Part shown: positions 1-7,905 of the stretch, in pieces
Layout: each line of letters begins with the position of its first letter
Position numbering within the stretch: position 1 is the first letter of the stretch
Origin: JAOTYV01 sp041557595
GTDB taxonomy: Bacteria > Pseudomonadota > Alphaproteobacteria > UBA8366
DNA: 31,632 nt
Direction: 5' to 3'
NCBI GenBank assembly: GCA_041557595.1
Contig: JBFFGE010000029.1
Coordinates: 1 to 31,632 of the forward strand
Translations under genes and position numbers: made by a program
Notes under the pieces: generated by a model
Database searches by the model: none
Told to the model about the DNA's origin: nothing
What the model saw: only the letters and a program-made list of their open reading frames with translations

Positions 1-73
1 GCTGCCCTATCTTTATAGAATCGATCAACTTTTCTGCCTTTAATTGATTCCAATTTAAAGGCGGGTTGATCTA
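1..73 (-). repeat. Nested inverted-repeat element, copy 1 (cut by window start)
   Basis: Read on the minus strand, the element starts on the G of the DUF1178 TAG stop codon (71-73). The outer arms GATCAAC/GTTGATC lie at 65-71 and 23-29. The inner arms GCCTTTAATTG (36-46) and CAATTTAAAGGC (51-62) pair with one bulged base. GANTC sites are at 46-50 (loop) and 18-22. The tail beyond the outer arm matches the tail of the copy at 27384-27483 until the window edge cuts it. Its function is unknown; it could be a terminator, a protein-binding site or a small dispersed repeat. Confidence 0.85.
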
Positions 74-478
74 GCTGTCGGTTTTCGGGAGGTCCGGGAT
101 ACTGCAAAATTCCACGCCCTCTTCGACCAACTCGCGGGCTTCGACGGCGGTCGTTTCGCCGTAGATATTGCGCGGATCGGTTTCCTTGTAGTGGATCTTG
201 CGCGCCTCGTCGGCGAAGCGGTCGCCGACGTAGTCGCAGTTCTTTTCGACTTCTTTTCGGATCGCGATGATCGCTTCCCGAACCGCCGCCGGATCCGGCG
301 CGGACCGCGATGTTCCCTTGGCGATATTCGGCGCCATCGGCGCCTTTGCAATTTTCACGTCGCCGCACTCCGGACAGGCCACCCTGCCCTGCCGCGATTG
401 GCGATCGTAGGTCTTGCTGTCCTTGAACCATGCCTCGAATACATGATCCTTGGCGCATCGAAGGTTGAATGAAATCAT
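71..478 (-). CDS. DUF1178 family protein
   Basis: This 135-residue protein is recognised as DUF1178 from its start (MISFNLRCAKDHVFEAWF) and from a CPECG knuckle near residue 35, which together give a probable zinc-ribbon arrangement of Cys residues. The biochemical role of the family is not known. In related alphaproteobacteria I recall this gene following a nitrilase-family gene downstream of grxC. Here an oppositely oriented methyltransferase gene lies between them. The TAG stop codon is the first part of a nested inverted repeat running to the window edge. The start codon at 478 faces the divergent methyltransferase gene across about 110 bases. Family assignment is firm; function is open. 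Confidence 0.9.
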   Translation of the reverse strand: MISFNLRCAKDHVFEAWFKDSKTYDRQSRQGRVACPECGDVKIAKAPMAPNIAKGTSRSAPDPAAVREAIIAIRKEVEKNCDYVGDRFADEARKIHYKETDPRNIYGETTAVEARELVEEGVEFCSIPDLPKTDS

Positions 479-587
479 AGAGCCTTATATCCACATTCGA
501 TCGGGGTGTTCAATTCCCCTCATACTCAAATGGGGCGGATGGGTGTCTTCCGCAAGGACATCCAAATCGCGGCAAAATTCGGTTTCA

Positions 588-1118
588 ATGTCTGAAGATC
601 AGCACCATAGCGCCAATTCCGAAGCCGCCGCCTGGGTTCGCCGTTTCGCGTCAGGGGTGCCGAAAGATGGGCCGGTCCTCGATCTCGCCTGCGGCAACGG
701 CCGAAACGGGCGATATTTTCTGCTTCGCGGCCATCCTGTTACCTTCCTCGATATCGAAACCGCGGCAATCCAGGATTTGTCGGCGCACGGCCCGGCGGAA
801 ATCGTTGCCGCGGATCTGGAAGGGCCCGGCGGATGGCCCTTGGCCGGCCGCCGCTTTGCCGCCGTCTTGGTCGTCAACTATCTGTGGCGGCCGCTTCTCG
901 GCGACATTGTGGCCGCGGTCGAACCCGGCGGCGTGCTGCTGTACGAGACCTTTGCGGACGGCAATCAAGCCTATGGCCGGCCCCGCAATCCGGATTTCCT
1001 GTTGCGCCCGGGAGAACTGCTGGAGGCGGCGCGCGGCCGCTTCGATGTCATCGCCTATGAGCAACGGCTGACCGAACGGCCTGCCGTGAAACAGCGCCTC
1101 GCCGCAATTCGGCGTTAG
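588..1118 (+). CDS. Class I SAM-dependent methyltransferase (TehB-like)
   Basis: This is a 176-residue Rossmann-fold methyltransferase. The SAM-binding motif I is VLDLACGNGRNGRYF near residue 30. It is followed by an acidic loop (FLDIE) and a motif around VVNYLWRPLL. Its size and compactness resemble TehB-like small methyltransferases, but the substrate cannot be read from the sequence. The ATG at 588 is preferred over an upstream in-frame start at 450, because residues before it do not look like the family and would run into the region facing the DUF1178 gene. It converges on the nitrilase gene, with 13 bases between the stop codons. Confidence 0.8.
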   Translation: MSEDQHHSANSEAAAWVRRFASGVPKDGPVLDLACGNGRNGRYFLLRGHPVTFLDIETAAIQDLSAHGPAEIVAADLEGPGGWPLAGRRFAAVLVVNYLWRPLLGDIVAAVEPGGVLLYETFADGNQAYGRPRNPDFLLRPGELLEAARGRFDVIAYEQRLTERPAVKQRLAAIRR

Positions 1119-1131
1119 GCGTTCGCCGGCG

Positions 1132-1989
1132 TCATTCGCCGGTGGCCCGCAGGGCTTCGGCCATCGGCGGCCGGACCGGTCGATCATGGGTCAGCGCCGG
1201 GATCATCTGCCGCGCCTTGTCGACCAGCGACAGGTCGAGGTCGGCCACCGTCACGCCCGGGGATTCACCGCCATCGGCAAGCACTTCCCCCCAGGGCGAC
1301 ACGATCAGCGAATGGCCGTATGTCTTGCGTCCGTCCTCATGGTCGCCGCATTGCGCCGGCGCGATCACGAAGCAGCCGGTTTCAATCGCGCGGGATTGTA
1401 ACAGCACGTGCCAATGCGCCGTCCCGGTCCGGCGCGTAAAGGCGGACGGAATACTGATCAGGCGCGCACCAGCCTGCGCCAAGCTTCTGTAGAGATACGG
1501 AAACCGGACATCGTAACAAACGGTCATGCCGAGCGTGCCCCACGGCGTCTCGGCCAGGACCGCTTCGTCGCCCGGCCGGTAACTGGCGGATTCCCGAAAG
1601 GTTTCGCCGTTCGCCAGGTTCACGTCGAACATGTGGATCTTGTCGTAGCGCGCCACGATCGCACCATCCGCGCCAATCAGGTAAGAGCGATTGGCCAGAC
1701 GTTCTTCTCCCGGCAGCTTGACCGCCAGCGATCCCGCCAAGATCCAAACATTCAATTCCTCGGCCAGACTCCGAAACGCGGCAAGCGCCGCTTCCTGCTC
1801 TTCGGGCTGCGCATCCCGCTTCGCAAGATCGCTCTTCATCTGGCACAGATTGACCACTTCCGGCAGGGCGACGAACGCCGCGCCCGCGCCATGCGCCTCG
1901 CGGATCAGGCCTTCCGCAATTCGGGTGTTTTCGTCGATCCGGGTGGTCGAAGTGAGCTGGACACACGCAACGCGAAGCGAATCGGTCAT
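1132..1989 (-). CDS. Carbon-nitrogen hydrolase (nitrilase superfamily, Nit-like amidase)
   Basis: This 285-residue protein carries the nitrilase catalytic triad: Glu44 (ALPEVVN), Lys117 (RYDKIHMFDV) and Cys158 (TVCYDVRFPYLYR). The family hydrolyses non-peptide C-N bonds. Bacterial members resembling mammalian Nit1 are known to act on deaminated glutathione, a plausible but unproven role here. The start at 1989 is chosen because the longer frame would overlap most of grxC; the TGA of grxC ends one base upstream of this ATG, so the two are likely translated from one message. The order comF-grxC-nitrilase reads as one operon. Confidence 0.92.
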   Translation of the reverse strand: MTDSLRVACVQLTSTTRIDENTRIAEGLIREAHGAGAAFVALPEVVNLCQMKSDLAKRDAQPEEQEAALAAFRSLAEELNVWILAGSLAVKLPGEERLANRSYLIGADGAIVARYDKIHMFDVNLANGETFRESASYRPGDEAVLAETPWGTLGMTVCYDVRFPYLYRSLAQAGARLISIPSAFTRRTGTAHWHVLLQSRAIETGCFVIAPAQCGDHEDGRKTYGHSLIVSPWGEVLADGGESPGVTVADLDLSLVDKARQMIPALTHDRPVRPPMAEALRATGE

Positions 1990-1990
1990 T

Positions 1991-2248
1991 TCAGCCTTCC
2001 AACATTGGGTCGAGTTTGCCGGCGTGATCGAGGGCGTGGAGTTCGTCGCATCCGCCGATATGCCGGTCATCGATAAAAATCTGCGGTACCGTCTGTCTTC
2101 CGTTGGCACGCTCAACCATTCGCGCCTTTTCACCGCGGTTCATCATCACGTCGTACTCGGTAAACTCCGCCCCTTTGGAATTCAAAAGCTGCTTTGCGCG
2201 ATGGCAAAAGCCGCAAAAGGGGCTGGTATAGATCTCGATCTTCGCCAT
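1991..2248 (-). CDS. grxC: Glutaredoxin 3
   Basis: This is an 85-residue dithiol glutaredoxin that uses glutathione to reduce protein disulfides in the cytoplasm. The active site reads SPFCGFCHRAK at residues 9-19, so the CxxC is CGFC rather than the more usual CPYC. The TVP cis-proline loop (QTVPQIFIDDRHIGG) and the glycine pair that binds glutathione follow. Length is normal for the family. It sits between comF and the nitrilase-family gene on the same strand with almost no spacing. Confidence 0.95.
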   Translation of the reverse strand: MAKIEIYTSPFCGFCHRAKQLLNSKGAEFTEYDVMMNRGEKARMVERANGRQTVPQIFIDDRHIGGCDELHALDHAGKLDPMLEG

Positions 2249-2329
2249 GGTCTGCCTTTAGCTCATCGGTTCCGGCCCTTTTAGATATGGCGTGACGGCC
2301 GAAATACAAAGACATTTCGTGCCCGCCGC

Positions 2330-3088
2330 CTATTGCGGGCGGACGACGCGGGCCAGGGTCAGCACGTCGACCGCCGCCGCGCCGGAGGCCACCAAAACCC
2401 GGGCGCATTCCTCGACCGTCGCCCCGGTCGTCAACACATCGTCGACCAGCAGGACCCGGACGCCCCGCACGACACTTGCCGCGCCCCGGCGCAGGATGAA
2501 GGCGCCGCGGACATTGCGCCGACGCGCGGATCTGGAAAGGCGCCCCTGCGATGGCGTAGGCCGCCGGCGCTTCAGCAGATCGACCGCCAGAGGTTTACCC
2601 GAGACCCGCGACAGGCTTTGCGCCAACAGCGCCGACTGATTGTAGCGCCGGGCCAGCAACCGCCAGCGATGCAGCGGCACCGGCGCGATCAGATCCGCAT
2701 CGCCGCACAACTCCGCGCCGGCGCGCGCCAACCATCGTCCAAAGGCCGGGGCGCCCTGCAACTCGTCCGCGTGCTTGAAGCGCAGAATCAGCGACCGGCT
2801 GGCTTCGTCATAACGGAATACCGCGCGCGCCCGCATGAAACTCGGCGGCCGGCTGTTGCAAGCGCCGCAGACCGTGCCCGCCGGCATGTCATGCTCGAAC
2901 GGAAAGCCGCATCGGGCGCAGCATGGCGGGCCCAGCATGGTCAGGGACGTCCAGCACGCCGCACACAAATGACCCTGCCGGTCGATCGTGATGCCACAGC
3001 ATAGGCAGCGCGGCGGCAGGATACCGTCGAGCGCCACCGTCAAAATGCGGCGTCCCGCTGCCAGCCCTGTCGCCATTCTTCCCGTCAT
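2330..3088 (-). CDS. comF: ComF family protein (phosphoribosyltransferase-like)
   Basis: This protein of about 252 residues has an N-terminal double zinc-finger region with paired cysteines (CLCCG, CAAC, CCARCG, CGAC) and a C-terminal phosphoribosyltransferase fold with the PRPP loop VLLVDDVLTTGAT. ComF proteins are linked to DNA uptake in naturally competent bacteria, but in most alphaproteobacteria their role is unproven. The ATG at 3088 (MTGRMATG) is chosen; a second ATG at 3076 is possible. A longer frame to 3298 would run into the divergent methyltransferase gene. About 80 bases separate this gene from grxC downstream. Confidence 0.9.
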   Translation of the reverse strand: MTGRMATGLAAGRRILTVALDGILPPRCLCCGITIDRQGHLCAACWTSLTMLGPPCCARCGFPFEHDMPAGTVCGACNSRPPSFMRARAVFRYDEASRSLILRFKHADELQGAPAFGRWLARAGAELCGDADLIAPVPLHRWRLLARRYNQSALLAQSLSRVSGKPLAVDLLKRRRPTPSQGRLSRSARRRNVRGAFILRRGAASVVRGVRVLLVDDVLTTGATVEECARVLVASGAAAVDVLTLARVVRPQ

Positions 3089-3173
3089 CTTTAAGCCTCG
3101 CCACGCGATGGAACCGCAGCGCCATTTGCCTCCCGCCTGCGACGTGCCCATATTCCCCGCCATGGAGAGCGTC

Positions 3174-4091
3174 ATGCAAGTGTTTGATCGCCGGACGGTG
3201 CGGCGACACCGCGATCGGGCGGCGGAAGCGTTGGCGGAGCACGATTTTTTGCTGCGCGAGGTGGCCGATCGACTGACCGACCGGCTACTCGACATCAAGC
3301 GGCGCTTTCCGGTTGCACTCGATCTCGGGTGTCACACCGGCCAGACCGGCACAGCCATCGACCCGCGATGCGGGGTCGATACGCTGGTGCAATGCGACCT
3401 GTCGCCGGGGATGGCGCGTCGCGCGGGCGGGCTGAGCCTCGCCGCGGACGAGGAGGCGTTGCCTTTCGCCAAGGGCGCATTCGACCTGATTGTCAGTAAC
3501 CTCAGCCTCCATTGGGTGAACGATTTGCCCGGCGCCCTCGTGCAGGCCGAAGCAGCGCTCAAACCCGACGGGCTGTTTCTGGCGGCGATGCTCGGCGGCG
3601 CGACGCTGCAGGAATTGCGCGGGTGCCTGATCGATGCGGAACTGGCCGCGACCGGCGGCATCAGCCCGCGCGTCTCTCCTTTTGCCGATCTTCGCGATGC
3701 CGGCGCCTTGTTGCAACGCGCAGGTTTCGCCCTTCCGGTCGTCGACAGCGACCGCATCACCGTGACCTATTCGGACCCGTTCCGGCTCCTCGCGGACCTG
3801 CGCGGCATGGGGGAAACCAATGCGACGCTGGAACGTCATCGGCAATTTACCCGCCGCGGCGTGCTGTTGGAGGCGATGAAACTCTATCTCGATCGGCACG
3901 CCGACGGTGAGAATCGTATTTCCGCCAGCTTCGATATCGTTTACATGCATGGTTGGGCGAAGCACGCATCGCAACAAACGCCCCTGAAACCGGGCAGCGG
4001 GCGAACGAGCCTCGCCGGCGCGCTCGGCGCCAAGGAACGTTCCGCCGGCGAAAAAGCCCTTCCCGGCCGGCCAATTAAGGAGAGTCGATGA
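3174..4091 (+). CDS. Methyltransferase-fold protein, NDUFAF5/BioC-like
   Basis: This protein of about 305 residues opens with MQVFDRRTVRRHRDRAA, an N-terminal signature shared with alphaproteobacterial relatives of mitochondrial NDUFAF5. It then has a SAM motif I (ALDLGCHTGQTG), an acidic loop (QCDLSPGM) and SNLSLHWVNDLP. Human NDUFAF5 hydroxylates an arginine of a complex I subunit; BioC methylates malonyl-ACP. The first role is more likely on N-terminal resemblance, but this is inference. The ATG at 3174 has a GGAG six to eight bases upstream; ATG 3162 is an alternative. The gene overlaps the next by an ATGA. Confidence 0.85.
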   Translation: MQVFDRRTVRRHRDRAAEALAEHDFLLREVADRLTDRLLDIKRRFPVALDLGCHTGQTGTAIDPRCGVDTLVQCDLSPGMARRAGGLSLAADEEALPFAKGAFDLIVSNLSLHWVNDLPGALVQAEAALKPDGLFLAAMLGGATLQELRGCLIDAELAATGGISPRVSPFADLRDAGALLQRAGFALPVVDSDRITVTYSDPFRLLADLRGMGETNATLERHRQFTRRGVLLEAMKLYLDRHADGENRISASFDIVYMHGWAKHASQQTPLKPGSGRTSLAGALGAKERSAGEKALPGRPIKESR

Positions 4092-4942
4092 ACGGACAGA
4101 TACCCCTGGCGGTCAGCGATACCGCAATGCGCGTCTACCAATTCCTCTGGGAAGCCCGGACCGATCTGTTGCGGATCGCTGCCGTTCCCGTACTGCTCTT
4201 ATCGATCCTGGTGGTCGTGGTGCGGACCCTGCTCGCCGGCCAGCCGGAACCGGCCGAACCGCAGATCCAGATCGGTCTGCCGCATGTTGTCCTTTGGCTC
4301 GCCTCGATCATTTTCTACATCATGTTCGCCGTCGCCTGTCACCGGCGCTGCCTGAGGTCCGATGAAGCGTCCACGATCTGGACAGCGATCCGATGGGACC
4401 GCCGTAAATCGCGTTATCTGCTCCGGTGGCTGCTGGCGGGCATTTTCGCCGCCATTTCGGCCGCGCCCGTGCTGGTCATCGTTTTGATCGTCGCACCGAC
4501 GGCGGCCGGGTTCTCCAGCCTCGGCGGCGGCGGCGGGGGCGCATCGGGCGGCGTCGTGCTCCTCGGCATCCTCGGCGTGGCAATCATTATTTCGCTGGTC
4601 AATGGACGCCTCGCCCTGTGGCTGCCGGCGGCCGCCCTCGACGAGGAGTTCAATCTGGCGGCGGCGTGGATCCTCGGAACCGGCAACACCTGGCGTCTGT
4701 TCGGTGTCTTCGTGCTCTCGATGGCGCCGGGCATGGTCGTGTTCACACTGGTGAACAGCGCGATGGAATTCCTCGGACGAACCTTCGGACTCGGCGAGAG
4801 CCTGAGCTATTTGTTTGTCATGACGCTGCTCACCAACGCCGCCCATTACATCGTTATCGCCGCGACCGTAGTCGCGCTATCGCTATGCTATCGTGAACTG
4901 CGCCGGCCGGCCGGCCCCGGCATGCCGTTCAATATGAATTAG
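4088..4942 (+). CDS. Six-helix inner membrane protein of unknown function
   Basis: This 284-residue protein has about six hydrophobic segments (roughly residues 28-50, 66-84, 112-134, 150-168, 200-222 and 236-262). Between the third and fourth is a run of glycines with serine (GGGGGGASGG). A conserved-looking acidic patch (PAAALDEEFNLAAAW) lies in a cytoplasmic loop and resembles multi-pass proteins of the YciC/DUF975 type, but I do not assign it. It is translationally coupled to the upstream methyltransferase by an ATGA overlap. It converges on the mutT-like gene, the two reading frames sharing four bases at their stop codons. Confidence 0.82.
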   Translation: MNGQIPLAVSDTAMRVYQFLWEARTDLLRIAAVPVLLLSILVVVVRTLLAGQPEPAEPQIQIGLPHVVLWLASIIFYIMFAVACHRRCLRSDEASTIWTAIRWDRRKSRYLLRWLLAGIFAAISAAPVLVIVLIVAPTAAGFSSLGGGGGGASGGVVLLGILGVAIIISLVNGRLALWLPAAALDEEFNLAAAWILGTGNTWRLFGVFVLSMAPGMVVFTLVNSAMEFLGRTFGLGESLSYLFVMTLLTNAAHYIVIAATVVALSLCYRELRRPAGPGMPFNMN

Positions 4943-5388
4943 AGCAGGTCGCGCAGCGCCGCGACGAGCGGGGCGTCGGCCGGCGGCATCGGATAGTCGG
5001 TCATGCGCATGGGGCGCACCCAGGTTAATTCCTGCCCCTCGCGGGGCGACGGCGCACCATTCCAGACCCGGCAGACATAGAGCGGCATCAGCAGATGGAA
5101 TTCCGCGTACCGGTGGCTGGCGAAGGCGACCGGCGCGAGGCAGCTTTCCCGCGTATCGATACCGAGTTCCTCAGTGAGTTCCCGAACCAGCGCCTGCTCC
5201 GGCGTTTCACCTTCATGCACCTTTCCGCCGGGAAACTCCCACAGTCCGGCCATCGGTTTGCCCTCCGGCCGGCGGGCCAACAGCACACGCCCATCCGGGT
5301 CGACCAGGGCCGCCGCCGCGACGAACACGCTGGGCAATGCCGGCGGCGTCTCCCGGTCCTGCCAACAGCCATCGCTTGAACCGGTCAT
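4939..5388 (-). CDS. mutT: NUDIX hydrolase, MutT-like (8-oxo-dGTP diphosphatase)
   Basis: This 149-residue protein has a complete NUDIX box, from GGKVHEGETPEQ through RELTEELGI, matching GX5EX7REUXEEXGU. A preceding GLWEFPGG is typical of MutT proteins that sanitise oxidised dGTP. The start at 5388 lies seven bases beyond the argJ stop, which fits a shared message; an upstream in-frame start at 5484 would lie inside argJ. The order parvulin-argJ-mutT is familiar in this group. Substrate preference cannot be proved from sequence. Confidence 0.9.
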   Translation of the reverse strand: MTGSSDGCWQDRETPPALPSVFVAAAALVDPDGRVLLARRPEGKPMAGLWEFPGGKVHEGETPEQALVRELTEELGIDTRESCLAPVAFASHRYAEFHLLMPLYVCRVWNGAPSPREGQELTWVRPMRMTDYPMPPADAPLVAALRDLL

Positions 5389-5395
5389 CGTATTG

Positions 5396-6628
5396 TCAGG
5401 TCCGGTAGTCCGCATTGATTTCGATATAGCCGTGGGTAAGGTCGCACGTCCAAACCCGCGCGGCGCCCCGTCCGATACCCACATCCACCGTCATCGATAC
5501 GTCGCGGCCCCGCAGGTGCCGTTCGACCACCGCCTCGTCATAGTCGGCGACCCGTTTGCCGAGCCGCGTGATCGGCACGCCGCCGAAGGCAATCGACAGC
5601 CGGTCACGGTCGGCTTTTTCACCCGCCTTGCCAACCGCCATGACGACTCGCCCCCAATTGGCATCGGAGCCGGCAATCGCCGTCTTGACGAGCGGCGAGT
5701 TGGCAATCGCCAATCCGATCCGGCGCGCCGAGGGCGCGCTGGCGGCGCCTGTCACGTCGATGGTCACGAGTTTTTGCGCGCCCTCGCCGTCGCGGACCAC
5801 CTGAACCGCCAGATCGACCATCAATTCCTCCAGCGCCCGGGCGAAATCAGCCAGAAGCCGGCCGCTGCCCCGCGGCGCGACCACGGGATGGGACGCCCGA
5901 CCGGTGGCGAACAGCAGCGCCGTGTCGCTGGTCGAGGTATCGCTGTCCACGGTGATGCAATTGAACGACCGGCTATTTGCGCGGCTGAGCAGCTTCTGCA
6001 ACACCTCCGCCGGGATTTTCGCATCGGTAAACAGAAAACTCAGCATCGTCGCCATGTCGGGGGCGATCATGCCGGAGCCTTTCGCCATGCCCGTCAGCGT
6101 GATCCGGGTATCGCCGATCCGCGCCGTTCGAACGGCCACTTTTTGGAAGGTGTCGGTCGTCATGATCGCGGCGCTGGCGTCGTCCCAGGCGCCCGGCGAC
6201 AACCGCTTGTGCAATTTCGCCAGCTTCCGCGCCACGTAATCCTCGGGCACCGGCACGCCGATCACACCGGTGGAGGCTACGAAGACTTCTTTTTGCCGGC
6301 AGCCCAGGAGTTTCGCCACCTGGCGCACCGTATGCGCCACGGTCTTGTCGCCCGCCTTGCCCGTAAACGCATTGGCGTTGCCCGAATTGACCACGATCCC
6401 GCGCGCCCGGCCGCCCGGCATGATCTTGCGGCACCATTCGACCGGCGCGGATGCACAGGCAGACCGGGTGAAAACACCGGCGACCGTGGTGCCCGGCGCG
6501 AGTTCGGCCATGAAGAGATCGGGCCTGCCGCTTTCCTTGAGGCCCGCGGCCATACCGGCAATACGGACACCGGTGACCGGCGGCAGCTCGGCGATTTTGG
6601 CCGGTGCCAGCGGTGACTTCTTGAACAT
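5396..6628 (-). CDS. argJ: Bifunctional glutamate N-acetyltransferase / ornithine acetyltransferase
   Basis: This 410-residue enzyme transfers acetyl from N-acetylornithine to glutamate, recycling the acetyl group in arginine synthesis, and may also acetylate glutamate from acetyl-CoA. The self-cleavage site is KGSGMIAPDMATML at residues 183-196, where Thr194 becomes the N-terminal nucleophile of the beta chain. Upstream NSGNANAFTG and downstream DSDTSTSDT motifs are also typical. The full family length is present. It lies seven bases after the parvulin gene and seven bases before mutT on the same strand. Confidence 0.97.
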   Translation of the reverse strand: MFKKSPLAPAKIAELPPVTGVRIAGMAAGLKESGRPDLFMAELAPGTTVAGVFTRSACASAPVEWCRKIMPGGRARGIVVNSGNANAFTGKAGDKTVAHTVRQVAKLLGCRQKEVFVASTGVIGVPVPEDYVARKLAKLHKRLSPGAWDDASAAIMTTDTFQKVAVRTARIGDTRITLTGMAKGSGMIAPDMATMLSFLFTDAKIPAEVLQKLLSRANSRSFNCITVDSDTSTSDTALLFATGRASHPVVAPRGSGRLLADFARALEELMVDLAVQVVRDGEGAQKLVTIDVTGAASAPSARRIGLAIANSPLVKTAIAGSDANWGRVVMAVGKAGEKADRDRLSIAFGGVPITRLGKRVADYDEAVVERHLRGRDVSMTVDVGIGRGAARVWTCDLTHGYIEINADYRT

Positions 6629-6635
6629 GACGCTC

Positions 6636-7562
6636 CTATTGTTTCCCGGCTTTCGGCGGCGTAACGGCCGTGCTCACCGGCATCTTCGGCAATTTCTTCT
6701 TTCCGTCGAAGGTGAACCGCTCGACCTTCGCCTGCTCACGATACTGCTGCAGAAAATTTTCGCCTAGCTTGGCCCAGACTTCCTGGCGCATACGCGGCTT
6801 GATTTTCTTGTAGGGCGGGACTTCTCGTTTTTTCCGGTCTTCCGCCTTGATGATGTGCCAGCCGAATTTGGTCTTTACCGGCTGCTTGGTGACTTCACCC
6901 TTTTTCAGATCGAAGGCGGCATCCGCGAAGGGCTTCACCATTTCGCCCTTGGCGAAATAGCCGAGGTCGCCGCCACGGGACGCCGACGGGCCTTCGGAAT
7001 TGGACTTCGCCAGCTCGGCAAAATCCTTGCCGCCCAATGCCTGTTTGGTGAGGCTCTTGGCTTTTTCTTCCGAGCTCACCAGGATGTGGCGCGCCCGCAC
7101 CACATCGGTCGGCGGATTGCGGCGGACAAATTCATCGTAATGCGCGCGGACCCTGTCCTCGGTCAGATATTTTCGGATCAATTTGTCGAGGTAGACTTCG
7201 CGAATAATCTGATCCTGGGCGATTTTCATCCGGCGCCGCACTTCGGCATTCTTGTGATAGTTCTCCCGCCGCCCGTAGATCGTCATCATCTTGCGCTTGA
7301 TCAGCGTCTCCAGCACCTCTTCGTACACCGCGTCCAATCCGCGTTTGCGAAAATTCGGCGGCAGGCCCTGAAACGCCTGGACGACCTCATAACGGTAGAT
7401 CGGCTTACCCTCGACGCGCGCGACGACGATTTTCTTGGATTTCTTGGCCGCCGGCTTGGCGGCCTTCGGCGTTGGCGCCGGGGCGGGATTCTGCGCCGCC
7501 GCCGGCGCTGCGGCAATGCCGCCGAGCACGATCAAACATACCGCCGCTATCGAGGGCTTCAT
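6636..7562 (-). CDS. Exported parvulin-type peptidyl-prolyl isomerase (PpiC/SurA-like)
   Basis: This 308-residue protein is predicted to be exported. Residues 1-23 form a signal peptide ending in AAA before Gln24. An Ala/Pro/Lys-rich linker follows (25-44), then a SurA-like N-terminal helical region and one parvulin domain at about 153-243 (RARHILV, GGDLGYFAKGEMVKPFADAAF, FGWHIIKAEDR). It should assist folding of envelope proteins in the periplasm. The ATG at 7562 has an AAAGGA ribosome binding site; longer in-frame starts lack the signal-peptide logic. It is divergent from secA, so export and periplasmic folding genes share one intergenic region. Confidence 0.92.
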   Translation of the reverse strand: MKPSIAAVCLIVLGGIAAAPAAAQNPAPAPTPKAAKPAAKKSKKIVVARVEGKPIYRYEVVQAFQGLPPNFRKRGLDAVYEEVLETLIKRKMMTIYGRRENYHKNAEVRRRMKIAQDQIIREVYLDKLIRKYLTEDRVRAHYDEFVRRNPPTDVVRARHILVSSEEKAKSLTKQALGGKDFAELAKSNSEGPSASRGGDLGYFAKGEMVKPFADAAFDLKKGEVTKQPVKTKFGWHIIKAEDRKKREVPPYKKIKPRMRQEVWAKLGENFLQQYREQAKVERFTFDGKKKLPKMPVSTAVTPPKAGKQ

Positions 7563-7679
7563 GAATAGGTCCTTTCGAAACAGGGGCCGGTCCAGCCGCA
7601 AAAGTCGGGCGCAATCCGAGCGCATAAAGCATAAGTGGCTATTCAGTACAAGGTTGCCAAGGTCCCGGATTGCGGCCTC

Positions 7680-7698
7680 CGCGGAGCGCCGCTCCGCG
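7680..7698. repeat. Short perfect hairpin in the parvulin-secA intergenic region
   Basis: The arms CGCGGAGC and GCTCCGCG pair perfectly around a three-base loop. The hairpin lies in the 343-base divergent region 7563-7905, which otherwise holds a likely secA promoter and no convincing gene. Its role is unclear; it may simply reflect GC-rich sequence. Confidence 0.4.
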
Positions 7699-7813
7699 TG
7701 GCCGGCGGCCGCCCTGACGCCAATTCGGAAGACCTTGGCATACGGCGCCCCCACCCTTGCGCGCCATTCCCGATTTCCAACGGCCGCGACGCCGCCGCCA
7801 CGCCGCCCCATCG

Positions 7814-7842
7814 TTGACAGATTGCGGCCGGACGCTTATGTC
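7814..7842 (+). promoter_or_regulatory. Likely sigma-70 promoter of secA
   Basis: A consensus -35 TTGACA at 7814-7819 is followed after 17 bases by TATGTC at 7837-7842. It is 63 bases upstream of the secA ATG. No operator is visible. Confidence 0.6.
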
Positions 7843-7905
7843 ACCATCGACCATATCGCTTAAATTCTTGGCGTATTTCTGCCGCGCCGCCATATTGGAT
7901 TTTCC

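Noticed and set aside
5174..6616. 480-codon frame opposite argJ
   Set aside because: Composition is typical of an antisense shadow; argJ motifs are intact on the minus strand.
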